Positions 8,540 to 16,764 of a stretch of DNA of 32,180 nt are shown in pieces. Every line of letters starts with the position of its first letter. The stretch's first letter is position 1. The position numbers and the translations under genes are program-made. The notes below the pieces were generated by a model. That model ran no database searches. It was not told the origin of the DNA and saw only the letters and a program-made list of their open reading frames with translations. The DNA is from Phycisphaerae bacterium (GTDB lineage Bacteria; Planctomycetota; Phycisphaerae; UBA1845), in assembly GCA_023133475.1 (NCBI GenBank), contig JAGLWJ010000147.1, forward strand, positions 1 to 32,180, read 5' to 3'.

Positions 8540-8893
8540 TTACCGTTCAGCCACCTTGATAATCAAATGACTGGTCCGCTTTGCGATCGGATGGGCCCGC
8601 CCCCGATCCTTGGGGCGCCACCGGCGATAATACGGGCCTTCGTCAACCCGCGCTTCCTTGATAAGCAGATGGGCCATCTCCGCCTCTTTCTCATTGGCGT
8701 TGGCCATCGCCGACTTCAAAACGTCCGCGATCATGCCGCTGGCCCGATGGCGGTCGAACCGCAAGGCATCCAAAGCCTGGTCGCATTCCATGCCTCGGAT
8801 CGTATCCATCACCAGCCGCGACTTGCGGGCGCTAATGCGTGCATAACGGTGGGTCGCCACCCAGCTTTTATCGAGAGCAATCGTATCTGCCAT
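8540..8893 (-). CDS. rplV: 50S ribosomal protein L22
   Basis: Exit-tunnel protein. The open frame extends upstream to 8986 but would overlap rpsS; the family match begins at ATG 8893 (MADTIALDKSWVATHRYARI), giving 117 residues. Segments: ARISARKSRLVMDTIRGMEC (about 18-37), the alpha-helical LKSAMANANEKE and the tunnel hairpin region GPYYRRWRPKDRGRAHPIAK. It follows rpsS by 40 bp. Confidence 0.96.
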   Translation of the reverse strand: MADTIALDKSWVATHRYARISARKSRLVMDTIRGMECDQALDALRFDRHRASGMIADVLKSAMANANEKEAEMAHLLIKEARVDEGPYYRRWRPKDRGRAHPIAKRTSHLIIKVAER

Positions 8894-8933
8894 CTCTCTG
8901 ACCGCCTGACTCGTGCCCAACACACTAACCTGA

Positions 8934-9200
8934 TTACTTCCGCCGACCACCGTGCCCACGATAAGTCCGCGTCGGGCTGAACTCACCCAGCTTATGCCCG
9001 ACCATGTCCTCGGTCACGTAAAGCGACATAAACACTTTCCCGTTATGAATCTCGAACTTCTGCCCGACAAACTCCGGGACGATTGTGCAACGTCGTGCCC
9101 ACGTGCGAATGGGTGTGGTCGCACCGATCTCTTTGGCTTTTGCCACCTTCCCAAAGAGCCTCTCGTCCACATACGGACCCTTCTTCTGTGAACGTGCCAT
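8934..9200 (-). CDS. rpsS: 30S ribosomal protein S19
   Basis: Small-subunit head protein that complexes with S13. 88 residues starting [20 protein letters not shown]. The signature stretch [20 protein letters not shown] followed by [17 protein letters not shown] is diagnostic. It lies 84 bp after rplB and 40 bp before rplV. Confidence 0.97.
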   Translation of the reverse strand: MARSQKKGPYVDERLFGKVAKAKEIGATTPIRTWARRCTIVPEFVGQKFEIHNGKVFMSLYVTEDMVGHKLGEFSPTRTYRGHGGRRK

Positions 9201-9284
9201 TCCCTAGGTCACCTCATCATTGCACTACCGGCATCAAAGCCGCTGTTCGACCCGCTCGGCGCGTCGCATACAGCTTCCAGCCTG

Positions 9285-10151
9285 TTATTTCCTGGACAGA
9301 GTCAACTGCCCGTAACGCTTACTCTTGCGCCGTCTTAGAATACGACGGTTCGAACTCTTGTGAACCTTGCGGGTCCGCCCGCCCTTGGCCAACACGCCAG
9401 TGGGACTGCAAGGATGACGCCCACCCTTGCGGTGGCCTTCACCGCCACCCATCGGGTGGTCGTGCGGGTTCATCGCGTTGCCGCCCACGTGCGGGCGGCG
9501 ACCCATATGCCGTTTGCGACCCGCTTTGCCCAACCGCAGGTTCTGATGCTCCGCGTTGCCCAACACCCCAATCGTCGCCCGACAATCCGAGCGAACCTGA
9601 CGCATTTCACCGGACGGCATCACCAGCGTCGCCCAGTCACCCTCACGCGCCAGCAAACGCGCACTGCCGCCCGCGCTACGGGCCAGCTTGCCACCCTGAC
9701 CGGGGTTCATCTCGACGTTATGCACGTCCATCCCCACCGGAATCGAACGTAGCGGCATGCAATTGCCGAGCTTGGGCTCGGTCTTCAGGCCGCTTATCAC
9801 CGCATCGTCCACCTGAATCTTGACAGGGGCCAGAATATACCGCCGCTCGCCGTCGGCATACTCCAAAAGCGCGATGTGGCAACTACGGTTAGGATCATAC
9901 TCGATTCGCAGCACCTTCGCTTCGACGTCATCTTTGCGACGCTTGAAGTCGATCTTGCGGTACAACCGCCGGGCACCACCGCCACGATGGCGACAGGTGA
10001 TCACCCCATGATGATTACGGCCACCAGTCCTGACCAGACGTTCGGTCAGCGACTTCTCCGGGTGGCTTCGCTTGTCCGTCAGCTCGGCGTAGTCGTTCAC
10101 CGACGCCACACGTCTTCCCGCGGTAGTAGGCTTGTATTGCTTAACACCCAT
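9285..10151 (-). CDS. rplB: 50S ribosomal protein L2
   Basis: 23S rRNA-binding protein needed for subunit association and peptidyl transfer. 288 residues starting [20 protein letters not shown]. Conserved parts: [20 protein letters not shown] (about 49-68), [24 protein letters not shown] and [16 protein letters not shown]. The C-terminal catalytic-site loop reads [12 protein letters not shown], where most bacteria have a second His (DHPHGGGEG); here it is Met. Confidence 0.97.
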   Translation of the reverse strand: MGVKQYKPTTAGRRVASVNDYAELTDKRSHPEKSLTERLVRTGGRNHHGVITCRHRGGGARRLYRKIDFKRRKDDVEAKVLRIEYDPNRSCHIALLEYADGERRYILAPVKIQVDDAVISGLKTEPKLGNCMPLRSIPVGMDVHNVEMNPGQGGKLARSAGGSARLLAREGDWATLVMPSGEMRQVRSDCRATIGVLGNAEHQNLRLGKAGRKRHMGRRPHVGGNAMNPHDHPMGGGEGHRKGGRHPCSPTGVLAKGGRTRKVHKSSNRRILRRRKSKRYGQLTLSRK

Positions 10152-10189
10152 GGTTGCTAACTAGTTCACAAAACCGTCGCCTCTCGGCG

Positions 10190-10501
10190 CTAGAACAGAT
10201 CGATGTGGTGGTCGGCTTTCAGCACAACCACCGCCTTTTTCCAATCACGCGTCTTGCCGATCTTGTAACGAACCCGCCGCCGCTTGCCGCAACGATTCGC
10301 AGTGCGCACCGACGAAACCTTCACGTTGTAGATCATCTCGATGGCCTGCTTGATCATCGGCTTGCTGGCATCGGGATGCACCTCGAACGCAAAAGACCCG
10401 CCACGGGCCGGCTGCGTGCGTGTGGCTGCGAACGATTGCGTGCTCTGGTGCGTGCCCTTCTCGGTTACCAGGGGACGTTTAATTATGTGGTAAATATCCA
10501 T
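10190..10501 (-). CDS. rplW: 50S ribosomal protein L23
   Basis: Exit-tunnel rim protein that docks signal recognition particle and trigger factor. 103 residues starting MDIYHIIKRPLVTEKGTHQS. Core segments: FAFEVHPDASKPMIKQAIEM (about 37-56), IYNVKVSSVRTANRCGKRRR and the end DWKKAVVVLKADHHIDLF. The segment TQSFAATRTQPARGG (about 20-34) is longer than the usual turn before the first strand. It starts 8 bp after rplD. Confidence 0.96.
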   Translation of the reverse strand: MDIYHIIKRPLVTEKGTHQSTQSFAATRTQPARGGSFAFEVHPDASKPMIKQAIEMIYNVKVSSVRTANRCGKRRRVRYKIGKTRDWKKAVVVLKADHHIDLF

Positions 10502-10509
10502 GGCAAACG

Positions 10510-11169
10510 CTACTCGTTCTCGCTTTTCGCTTCCGCCGGGCGCAACCGCACCGGATCACCCCGCAACACCTCGAACGCCGACAGTGAGAAAATCACCTTC
10601 TTACGCCGCAAAATCTCATAACCGTGCAGATCGGTGACTCGGCGAACCTCCGTCTTGGGGACGTTCCGCCCCGAAAGCCAGACGTTCTTCTCGCCCTCAG
10701 CGATCGCCACCACACAACCCTGATCCGCCCCAAGGGCACCCAGCATGGAAGCAAAATGCCTGGTCTTGGGAACCTCGAAACCAAGCTCCTCCACGATCAA
10801 GACATCCCCGGAGTTGATCCGGGCGAGAATGGCATTATTGCGAGCCAACCGACGCATCTTCTTCGGGAAACCGCGATGCGGGTTTTGGTTGCCCTTGGCA
10901 AAAGCCACCCCGCCACCACGCCGAATGCACGTCCGGTTGGCACCCATACGCGCGTTGCCGGTGCCCTTCTGGCGATACAGCTTCCGCGTCGAGCCCCTCA
11001 CCATCCCCCGGCTCTTGGTCGCCGCGGTGCCTTGATGCTGGTTCGACAAAAACCGAACCACGGCTTGCTTCAGCAGCTTAGGCCTGACGTGACCGCCCAG
11101 CACAGCGGCATCGATCTCACGCTGCCCCGTGCGCTCCCCGTCCATGTTGAAGACCGGCACTTCCAACAT
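10510..11169 (-). CDS. rplD: 50S ribosomal protein L4
   Basis: Tunnel protein and, in E. coli, autogenous regulator of the S10 operon. 219 residues. Diagnostic internal loop: RGMVRGSTRKLYRQKGTGNA and ARMGANRTCIRRGGGVAFAK (about 54-90). C-terminal half shows NAILARINSGDVLIVEEL. The last 12 residues (RPAEAKSENE region) form a charged tail. It starts 6 bp after rplC. No obvious L4-responsive leader was recognised upstream of rpsJ. Confidence 0.97.
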   Translation of the reverse strand: MLEVPVFNMDGERTGQREIDAAVLGGHVRPKLLKQAVVRFLSNQHQGTAATKSRGMVRGSTRKLYRQKGTGNARMGANRTCIRRGGGVAFAKGNQNPHRGFPKKMRRLARNNAILARINSGDVLIVEELGFEVPKTRHFASMLGALGADQGCVVAIAEGEKNVWLSGRNVPKTEVRRVTDLHGYEILRRKKVIFSLSAFEVLRGDPVRLRPAEAKSENE

Positions 11170-11175
11170 CGCCGT

Positions 11176-11832
11176 TTATCCTTTGCACTTCGCCTGGCGG
11201 ACCAGCAGCAACCCACCGTTGGGGCCAGGGACGCTTCCCTTGATCAACAACAGGTTGTTGTCTTTGTCAACCGCCATCAAACGCTGGTTCCGGGTGGTAA
11301 CTCTGACGTTCCCCATATGCCCGGCCATACGCTTACCTTTTTTAACAGAGCGCCCGCAACCCAGTGAGGCAGACCCGCCGATACTGCCCGCCGAGCGGTG
11401 TTTTCGCTCGGTTCCGTGGCTGGCTTCCTTGCCGCCGAATCCGTGGCGTTTCATCACACCGGCGAACCCGCAGCCTTTGGAAATACCGCACACGTCCACA
11501 TAATGGATCGGGCCATCCTCGCCCTCGAATTGGGCGACGCTAAGCACCTCGCCAAGCTTCAAGTCGTCAGGCTCGCCCAGACGCACCTCGCGATGGATTC
11601 GCTTGGGGCCTGTCCCTACCACCGCGGCGTGCCCGATCAGCGGTTTGGTCGAGCGGTGCGGCTTGGCATCCTCGAAGCCGAGCTGAACCGCATGATAACC
11701 GTCCCGCTCGGGGGTGCGAATCTGCATGACCGTGCAAGGCCCCGCCTGCACCACCGTCACCGGCGTCACCACGCCATCCCCGTCATAAATACGGGTCATC
11801 CCAACTTTTCTTCCGACAATGGCCGGTTTCAT
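11176..11832 (-). CDS. rplC: 50S ribosomal protein L3
   Basis: Early assembly protein near the peptidyl transferase centre. The start is ATG 11832 (MKPAIVGRKVGMTRIYDGDG), giving 218 residues; an in-frame TTG at 11847 is less likely. Conserved segments: TVVQAGPCTVMQIRT (about 27-41), GFAGVMKRHGFGGKEASHGT with the conserved Gln/His-bearing loop, RSAGSIGGSASLGCGRSVKK and GKRMAGHMGNVRVTTRN. A 168-bp spacer separates it from rpsJ, larger than elsewhere in the operon. Confidence 0.97.
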   Translation of the reverse strand: MKPAIVGRKVGMTRIYDGDGVVTPVTVVQAGPCTVMQIRTPERDGYHAVQLGFEDAKPHRSTKPLIGHAAVVGTGPKRIHREVRLGEPDDLKLGEVLSVAQFEGEDGPIHYVDVCGISKGCGFAGVMKRHGFGGKEASHGTERKHRSAGSIGGSASLGCGRSVKKGKRMAGHMGNVRVTTRNQRLMAVDKDNNLLLIKGSVPGPNGGLLLVRQAKCKG

Positions 11833-12000
11833 AGCAATACCGCCCAACCTTGGTCTCGCCCGAGGGCGGCGAGATCATATCACCAAGTATCTCATGCCAC
11901 GCAACCAAACTCACGCAGCCAACTTTATTTTGGTCCCAAAATCCCGCTGAAACAATCCCACACCGGGAGCGGTGGACCCGACCCGCCACACAACCGTGCT
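11833..12000 (-). other. 168-bp spacer between rpsJ and rplC
   Basis: An unusually wide spacer inside a compact operon. On the minus strand it contains a TATGAT box followed by a small GC-rich palindrome (CCGCCCTCGGGCG), about 45-60 bases before rplC. This could be a secondary promoter or a regulatory hairpin, but the -35 match is poor and no known riboswitch or ribosomal-protein leader could be recognised. Confidence 0.3.
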
Positions 12001-12318
12001 TTAAGTCTTGATCTTAATAAACACCCCCGCGGGGACAACCAGCCGATTGAGCGCCTCGACGGTTCGGGCCGTCGGCTCGAAAATGTCTATGACGCGCTTG
12101 TGCGTCCGCATCTCGAATTGCTCGCGTGACTTCTTGTCTATGTGCGGGCCACGCAGCACAGTGAACCGCTCAATGCGCGTTGGGAGTGGAATAGGCCCCT
12201 GAACGGTCGCGCTCGTCCGCTTCGCGTGGTCGACGATTTCTTTGGCTGACGCATCGAGGGCACGATGGTCATAAGCCTCCATCCGAATTCTGATTCGTGT
12301 TGTCTTGCTCACCGTCAC
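12001..12318 (-). CDS. rpsJ: 30S ribosomal protein S10
   Basis: Small-subunit head protein and first gene of the S10 operon. 105 residues from a GTG at 12318; a second GTG at 12312 is equally possible. Family sequence: [20 protein letters not shown] (about 9-28), [20 protein letters not shown] (about 41-60), [20 protein letters not shown]. It is preceded by a candidate promoter at 12381-12408 rather than by tuf, which precedes rpsJ in many bacteria. Confidence 0.97.
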   Translation of the reverse strand: MTVSKTTRIRIRMEAYDHRALDASAKEIVDHAKRTSATVQGPIPLPTRIERFTVLRGPHIDKKSREQFEMRTHKRVIDIFEPTARTVEALNRLVVPAGVFIKIKT

Positions 12319-12380
12319 ACCACTGTTGAACTTACTATAGCACCTACGCTACGGCTTCCACTAAGCGCGAAAGTTCAGCT

Positions 12381-12408
12381 ACAGTAGCCCGTTTCGCACG
12401 GATGTCAA
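12381..12408 (-). promoter_or_regulatory. Candidate promoter of the S10 operon
   Basis: On the minus strand a perfect -35 TTGACA (12403-12408) is followed after 16 bp by a weak -10 TACTGT (12381-12386). The start of transcription would be near 12374, giving a leader of about 55 nt before rpsJ. The A/T tract of the terminator at 12421-12451 lies just upstream and could also act as an UP element. Confidence 0.5.
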
Positions 12409-12420
12409 CGCCTTGAGCAA

Positions 12421-12451
12421 AAAAAACAAAAAAAGCTGAGAAGCTATCAGC
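12421..12451 (-). terminator. Intrinsic terminator after the EF-G2 gene
   Basis: Read on the minus strand, a small stem GCTGA/TCAGC (loop of 7) is followed by a run of T broken once by G (about 15 T). This is the form of a Rho-independent terminator, placed between the EF-G2 gene and the rpsJ promoter. The stem is short and made from the AGCTATCAGC repeat arm, so its strength is uncertain. Confidence 0.5.
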
Positions 12452-12706
12452 TTTCAGCCATCAGCTATCAGCCTCCGTAGGCATGGTCCGCAGACCCGAC
12501 ATCCCCCGGTGGAGTCGTTGGGAATCCCGAACGTCGGGTCTGAGGACCCGACCTACGGGGGCTACGCCAAGCACCCAAGGTAGGAGCCGTATGCGGTAAT
12601 TCTGCACGTGCGGATCTGTGCGGGGGGCTGGGGCAACCCAGGCCCCTACCGCAATTGTTCCATGCGGGTCTTTTAGCTGATGGCTGATAGCTGATAGCTG
12701 ATAGCT
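12441..12706. repeat. Intergenic repeat composite with inverted AGCTATCAGC arms
   Basis: This stretch has no gene. The left arm (12441-12472) is built from AGCTATCAGC/AGCTTTCAGC units, and the right arm (12675-12706) from the inverted form GCTGATAGCT repeated four times. Inside lie a palindrome doublet (12475-12500 and 12533-12559, cores GTCGGGTC and GACCCGAC, ends CCGTAGG/CCTACGG) and a group II intron tail (12584-12655). The TAG stop codon of the EF-G2 gene (12705-12707) overlaps the right arm. Confidence 0.75.
12584..12655 (+). mobile_element. Group II intron 3'-end remnant (domains V and VI)
   Basis: Bases 12584-12616 fold like group II intron domain V: GAGCCGTATGCGG, a five-base loop, then CTGCACGTGCGGATC. 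The AGC catalytic triad is at positions 2-4 of the hairpin and a two-base CG bulge is in the 3' strand. Bases 12620-12652 form a domain VI-like stem (GCGG...CCGC outside, GGGGCTGGG/CCCAGGCCCC inside) with an unpaired A at 12648, seven bases before a terminal AT, matching the branch-point A and the AY intron end. No intron-encoded protein or domains I-IV are present. One stem position is a G-A mismatch, so it is probably a dead fragment. Confidence 0.55.
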
Positions 12707-14774
12707 AATAATCCATCATTCGCTTCACTTGGTCAGCGGGCACTTCCCCGTAGCGGCATGGCTCCATCGACACGTTTGCCCGCCCTTGCGAGAGGCTTCG
12801 CAGATTGGTCACGTACCCGAACATCGATGCCAACGCCACCTCCGCCTCGATGATCCGGTGATCACCCCGCAACGTCGATCCGGTGATCACCGCCCGCCGG
12901 GCGTGGAGGTCGCCGTTGATGCTCCCTAAATACTCTTCCGGAGTGATGATCTCGACCTTCATAATCGGCTCGAGCAGGACCGGCTCAGCCTGTTCCGCCG
13001 CCCGGTTAAATGCCTGACGGGCGGCATTCTCGAACGCCACCTCCGAGCTGTTATCCTCGTGCTGCCCCACCTCGATGAGCACTGCCCGCCAATCGAGCAT
13101 CGGGTAACCAAACAAAGGCCCACTGGTCGCCGCGTCCCGCACCCCAGTCTCGATAGGGTTCAAATAGCCGGAATCCAGCACCCCGTCCGCAAGCTCGCTG
13201 AGGAAGTTCTCCGCGTCCTGTTCGCTGGTTTTCAGTGGCTCCAAGCGCAAGCGCACGTGGGCGATATGCCACCGTCCCGCCAACTGGCGTTCAAACCGCC
13301 CTTCCGCCTCCACGCCAGACCGTATCGTCTCACGATACGACACCCGCGGTTTGCCCACGCGGACCGCGACGTTCATGTTGTGTCGCAGGCGGTGGGCTAT
13401 CACGTCCAGGTGCAGCTCGCCCATGCCCGACATGAGCATCTCCCCGGTGTCGGAATTGGTGGTGATCCGAAGCGTAGGGTCCTGACGACACAACGCCCGC
13501 AGAGCATCGTCCAACCGCTCGCGATCCCGCGAGGATTCCGGTTCGATGGTGCGGCTGATCACCGTATCGGGAAATTCGATGGTCTTGAACTCCACCGGGC
13601 GCTGGGCAGCACAAAGAGTGTGCCCGGTCAAAGCCGCCCGCGGGCCCACCACAGCCACAATGTCGCCCGCATAGGCAACGTCCAGTTGTTCCCGTTGCTT
13701 GGCGAACATGCGGTAGAGTTGGCTGATGTTCTCCTTCGCCCCGGTGACGGTGTTGAGCACGCGGCTGTTGGGCTTGAGCCGACCTCCGTAAATGCGGATG
13801 AAATAAAGGTCTACGGGCTTTTCCGCCACGATCTTGAAAACCAGCCCCGCGAACGGATCGTCCGGGTTCGTGGTGATTTTGACCGTCCGCTTCTTGTCCC
13901 GGGTGTCGATGGCCTCCACCGCCGGCATGTCCAGCGGGCTTGGTAGATAATCGCACACCGCGTCCAGCATCAGACGCACCCCGATGTACTTCAAAGCCGA
14001 CCCACACAGCACCGGCTGTAACACGTTCGCAATGGTCGCTGCCCGAATCGCCTGCTTCAGTTCCCCCACCTCCAGGGGTTCATCGTGGAGATACTTGTCC
14101 ATCAGGGCGTCAGAAGTCTCTGCCGCCGCTTCGATCAAAGCCTGTCGCCAATGATGAGCTTGCTCCTGGTATTGGGCGGGGATTGCTGCCCTGCGTATGC
14201 GATAACCCTGCTGCTCGGTGCCAAAGTGCACCGCCTCCATCGCCAGTAGATCGATCACCCCCTCGAACTGCAACTCGGCACCGATGGGGATTGCCAACGC
14301 GATCGGGTTTGCGTTCAAGCGTGTGCGTAGCGACTTGAAGGACATCTCGAAGTCCGCCCCGGGCTTGTCCATCTTGTTGACAAAGCACAACCGGGGCACC
14401 TCATATTTGTCTGCCTGCCTCCACACCGTCTCCGATTGGGCCTCGACCCCTTCCTTGGCATCGAACACCGCCACCATGCCGTCCAGCACTCGTAGCGAGC
14501 GTTCCACCTCGGCGGTAAAGTCGACGTGGCCGGGGGTGTCGATCAGGTTGATGGTGTGATCTTTCCACGGGCAGGTCACCGCCGCCGAGTAGATCGTGAT
14601 CCCCCGATCCTGTTCCTGCTTATCGAAATCGGTCTTGGTGGTCCCATCGTCCACGTCACCCATGCGGTGGGTCTTGCCGGTGTAATACAAGACTCGTTCG
14701 GTCGTAGTGGTCTTGCCCGCGTCGATATGGGCGGCAATGCCGATGTTCCGGATCTTACTTAGCTCCACTTTCAT
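12705..14774 (-). CDS. Elongation factor G, EFG2-like (recycling-type) paralogue
   Basis: Translational GTPase of 689 residues with all five EF-G domains. G1 is AHIDAGKT (15-22), G2 DRGITI (56-61), G3 DTPGH (79-83), G4 NKMD (133-136); domain III has GMGELHLD (450-457) and domain IV SYRETI (479-484). Two features point to the EFG2 subtype. The switch I region reads GDVDDGTTKTDF, much like mitochondrial EFG2. The domain IV GGRGQ-type loop of canonical EF-G is replaced by RFERQLAGRWHIAHV (493-507). EFG2 proteins are known in mitochondria and in planctomycete relatives (spdEFG2), where recycling rather than translocation is the proposed role. The start is ATG 14774 with AGGTG six bases upstream. 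It precedes rpsJ, the place of fusA-tuf in a str operon. Confidence 0.85.
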   Translation of the reverse strand: MKVELSKIRNIGIAAHIDAGKTTTTERVLYYTGKTHRMGDVDDGTTKTDFDKQEQDRGITIYSAAVTCPWKDHTINLIDTPGHVDFTAEVERSLRVLDGMVAVFDAKEGVEAQSETVWRQADKYEVPRLCFVNKMDKPGADFEMSFKSLRTRLNANPIALAIPIGAELQFEGVIDLLAMEAVHFGTEQQGYRIRRAAIPAQYQEQAHHWRQALIEAAAETSDALMDKYLHDEPLEVGELKQAIRAATIANVLQPVLCGSALKYIGVRLMLDAVCDYLPSPLDMPAVEAIDTRDKKRTVKITTNPDDPFAGLVFKIVAEKPVDLYFIRIYGGRLKPNSRVLNTVTGAKENISQLYRMFAKQREQLDVAYAGDIVAVVGPRAALTGHTLCAAQRPVEFKTIEFPDTVISRTIEPESSRDRERLDDALRALCRQDPTLRITTNSDTGEMLMSGMGELHLDVIAHRLRHNMNVAVRVGKPRVSYRETIRSGVEAEGRFERQLAGRWHIAHVRLRLEPLKTSEQDAENFLSELADGVLDSGYLNPIETGVRDAATSGPLFGYPMLDWRAVLIEVGQHEDNSSEVAFENAARQAFNRAAEQAEPVLLEPIMKVEIITPEEYLGSINGDLHARRAVITGSTLRGDHRIIEAEVALASMFGYVTNLRSLSQGRANVSMEPCRYGEVPADQVKRMMDY

Positions 14775-14830
14775 CAATCACACCTGGGGAATTCACACAT
14801 CCATCATGACAACATCACAATCGCGTGAGC

Positions 14831-14859
14831 ACTATATCCGCTGCCGTACCAGCTTGCCA
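14831..14859 (-). promoter_or_regulatory. Candidate promoter of the EF-G2 gene
   Basis: Minus strand: -35 TGGCAA (14854-14859), 17-bp spacer, -10 TATAGT (14831-14836). Transcription would start near 14824, about 50 nt before the ATG at 14774. No rpsL or rpsG gene precedes it, so the gene seems to have its own promoter. Confidence 0.5.
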
Positions 14860-14888
14860 CCCACGCCTTCAGCACCGCGGAGCACGCA

Positions 14889-15113
14889 GAGAATGGAGAA
14901 TGGAGAATGGAGAAGTGCGGTGATCACAACCGCGCCGGCGTGTTTAGCAGCGGCAAGTCCGTAGCGTTTAGCGGCTCCCCAACGGGGAGCGAGAAAAATG
15001 GAGCGTGAAAAACTGAGATAAACAGTTGTAGGGCGGGTTCCACCCGCCGTTGTGGCATCGTGCGGCGGGTAGAACCCGCCCTGCGTCCATTCTCAATTCT
15101 CAATTCTCCATTC
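14889..15113. repeat. Repeat composite with inverted GAGAATG / CATTCTC arms
   Basis: The left arm is three copies of GAGAATG plus a partial one (14889-14915); the right arm is the inverted form CATTCTC AATTCTC AATTCTC (15088-15113). Between them are a perfect hairpin GCTCCCCAACGGGGAGC (14974-14990) and a palindrome doublet of the GGCGGGTnnnACCCGCC type (15028-15048 and 15064-15084, in opposite orientation, each with a GTAG/CTGC end). No coding region is supported here. Confidence 0.8.
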
Positions 15114-15164
15114 CGGATTAGATGCGATTGCCCTGAATCGTGCCCCAGCATATTGATTGCCCCC

Positions 15165-15193
15165 TTGTCGACCGGCGTGGCGGTTTCTATGAT
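15165..15193 (+). promoter_or_regulatory. Candidate promoter of purD
   Basis: TTGTCG (15165-15170), 17-bp spacer, TATGAT (15188-15193). It lies in unique sequence between two repeat composites and would give a leader of about 270 nt that includes the palindrome doublet at 15280-15355. Confidence 0.4.
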
Positions 15194-15279
15194 CCGTGGT
15201 GCGCTACAGGGACAGAACCTGGAATAGTCCAGACCACCGAGACAGCTAATGATGCCATACGACCGAAATGGAACCCAGT

Positions 15280-15384
<105 letters not shown>

Positions 15385-15466
15385 CCCCCGTTTTTCGTGT
15401 CCCAGGCACGAGAGGGGATCGCCGGGCAGCCCCCGCTGCCCAATGCTTGCCGGATGGGAGCACATC

Positions 15467-16735
15467 ATGAAGGTGCTGGTGGTTGGGTCTGGTGGCAGGG
15501 AGCATGTGCTGGCTGAGCGTTTGGCGCAGTCCGACCACGTCGGGCAGGTTTTCTGTGCTCCTGGCAACGGGGGCACCACCGCGATCGCCGAAAACGTGCC
15601 CATCGAGCCCCATTGCCAGGCAGACCTGTTGAAATTCGCCAGGGAACAATCCATCGATCTCACGGTGGTCGGCCCCGAGGCGCCGCTGTGTGCCGGGATC
15701 GTCGATCAATTCCAAGCCGCCAACCTGCCCATCTTCGGGCCGACTCAGGCAGCCGCCCGCATCGAGGGAGACAAAGCCTACGCCAAACAGTTGATGCTCC
15801 AATCCCTCATCCCCACCGCAAAATCCCGCATCTTCACCCGCCATGAGGACGCAAGGGAATATGTAGCCACCCGCGATACCGCCCAGGTAGTCAAAGCCGC
15901 GGGGCTGGCTGGCGGCAAGGGTTCTATCGTCTGTGACGATCCTGCCGATGCCCTATTGGCTCTGGAGCGGATCATGGTGGACAAGCAGTTTGGCGATGCC
16001 GGCAATACCGTGGTGGTCGAGGAGAAGCTCACCGGGCCTGAGCTTTCGGTGTTCGCCGTCGTGGACGGGCACACGCTATACGTGCTGGAGCCGGCTCAGG
16101 ATCACAAACCGGTCGGCGAATCCACCACCGGGCCTAACACCGGCGGCATGGGTGCCCACAGCCCCGCCCCGATCGCAACCGAAAAGATTCTGCGGCGGAT
16201 CGACAGCGACATCCTGATCCCCATAATCAGCGCTTTGGAGCACGATGGGGCTGCGTATCGAGGTCTGCTGTATGCCGGGCTCATCCTCACCGCCGCCGGC
16301 CCGAAGGTGTTGGAGTTCAATTGTCGGTTTGGGGACCCGGAGGCTCAGGTTATCCTGCCCCGCCTGCGGAGCGATTTATTCGAGTTGTTGCACTCGGCGG
16401 TTCACGGCAAACTTGACCAGATCGAGTTGCAATGGGACCGGCGGTCGGCGGTTTGTGTGGTGATGGCTTCGGAGGGGTATCCCGGGGCATATGAGACGGG
16501 CAAGGAGGTTCACGGGGTTGACGCAGCCGAATCGCTCGCAGACGTTAGAGTCTACCATGCCGGCACCAAATGGATTAGTGAGCGTCTCATAACCACCGGA
16601 GGGCGAGTGCTGGGTGTCACGACGTTGGCGGACAGCCTCGCCGGGGCGCGTGAGCGGTGTTATGACGCCATCGAGCGTATTTCCTTCGAGGGTGCTTTCT
16701 ATCGCCGTGACATCGCTGCCGCCGCTCTCCCCTAA
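15467..16735 (+). CDS. purD: Phosphoribosylamine-glycine ligase
   Basis: Second committed step of purine synthesis: ligates glycine to 5-phosphoribosylamine using ATP, in the cytosol. 422 residues from ATG 15467 (MKVLVVGSGGREHVLAERLA), with GGGAG eight bases upstream; the longer frame from 15443 is rejected. ATP-grasp features: KAAGLAGGKG (143-152), QDHKPVG (211-217), NTGGMGA (224-230) and EFNCRFGDPE (283-292), where most PurD have EYNVRFGDPE. The C-terminal domain has ITTGGRVLGVT. It stands alone between repeat islands, with no other pur gene in the window. Confidence 0.96.
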   Translation: MKVLVVGSGGREHVLAERLAQSDHVGQVFCAPGNGGTTAIAENVPIEPHCQADLLKFAREQSIDLTVVGPEAPLCAGIVDQFQAANLPIFGPTQAAARIEGDKAYAKQLMLQSLIPTAKSRIFTRHEDAREYVATRDTAQVVKAAGLAGGKGSIVCDDPADALLALERIMVDKQFGDAGNTVVVEEKLTGPELSVFAVVDGHTLYVLEPAQDHKPVGESTTGPNTGGMGAHSPAPIATEKILRRIDSDILIPIISALEHDGAAYRGLLYAGLILTAAGPKVLEFNCRFGDPEAQVILPRLRSDLFELLHSAVHGKLDQIELQWDRRSAVCVVMASEGYPGAYETGKEVHGVDAAESLADVRVYHAGTKWISERLITTGGRVLGVTTLADSLAGARERCYDAIERISFEGAFYRRDIAAAALP

Positions 16736-16764
16736 CTCGATATTCACACCGCATACCGAGTGAG

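Noticed and set aside
11860-11905. Sigma-54 promoter before rplC (TGGCAT...CTTGG)
   Set aside because: The spacing between the GG and GC elements is wrong for sigma-54.
13059-13946. 295-residue open frame on the plus strand
   Set aside because: Antisense to the EF-G2 gene, with no recognisable protein features.
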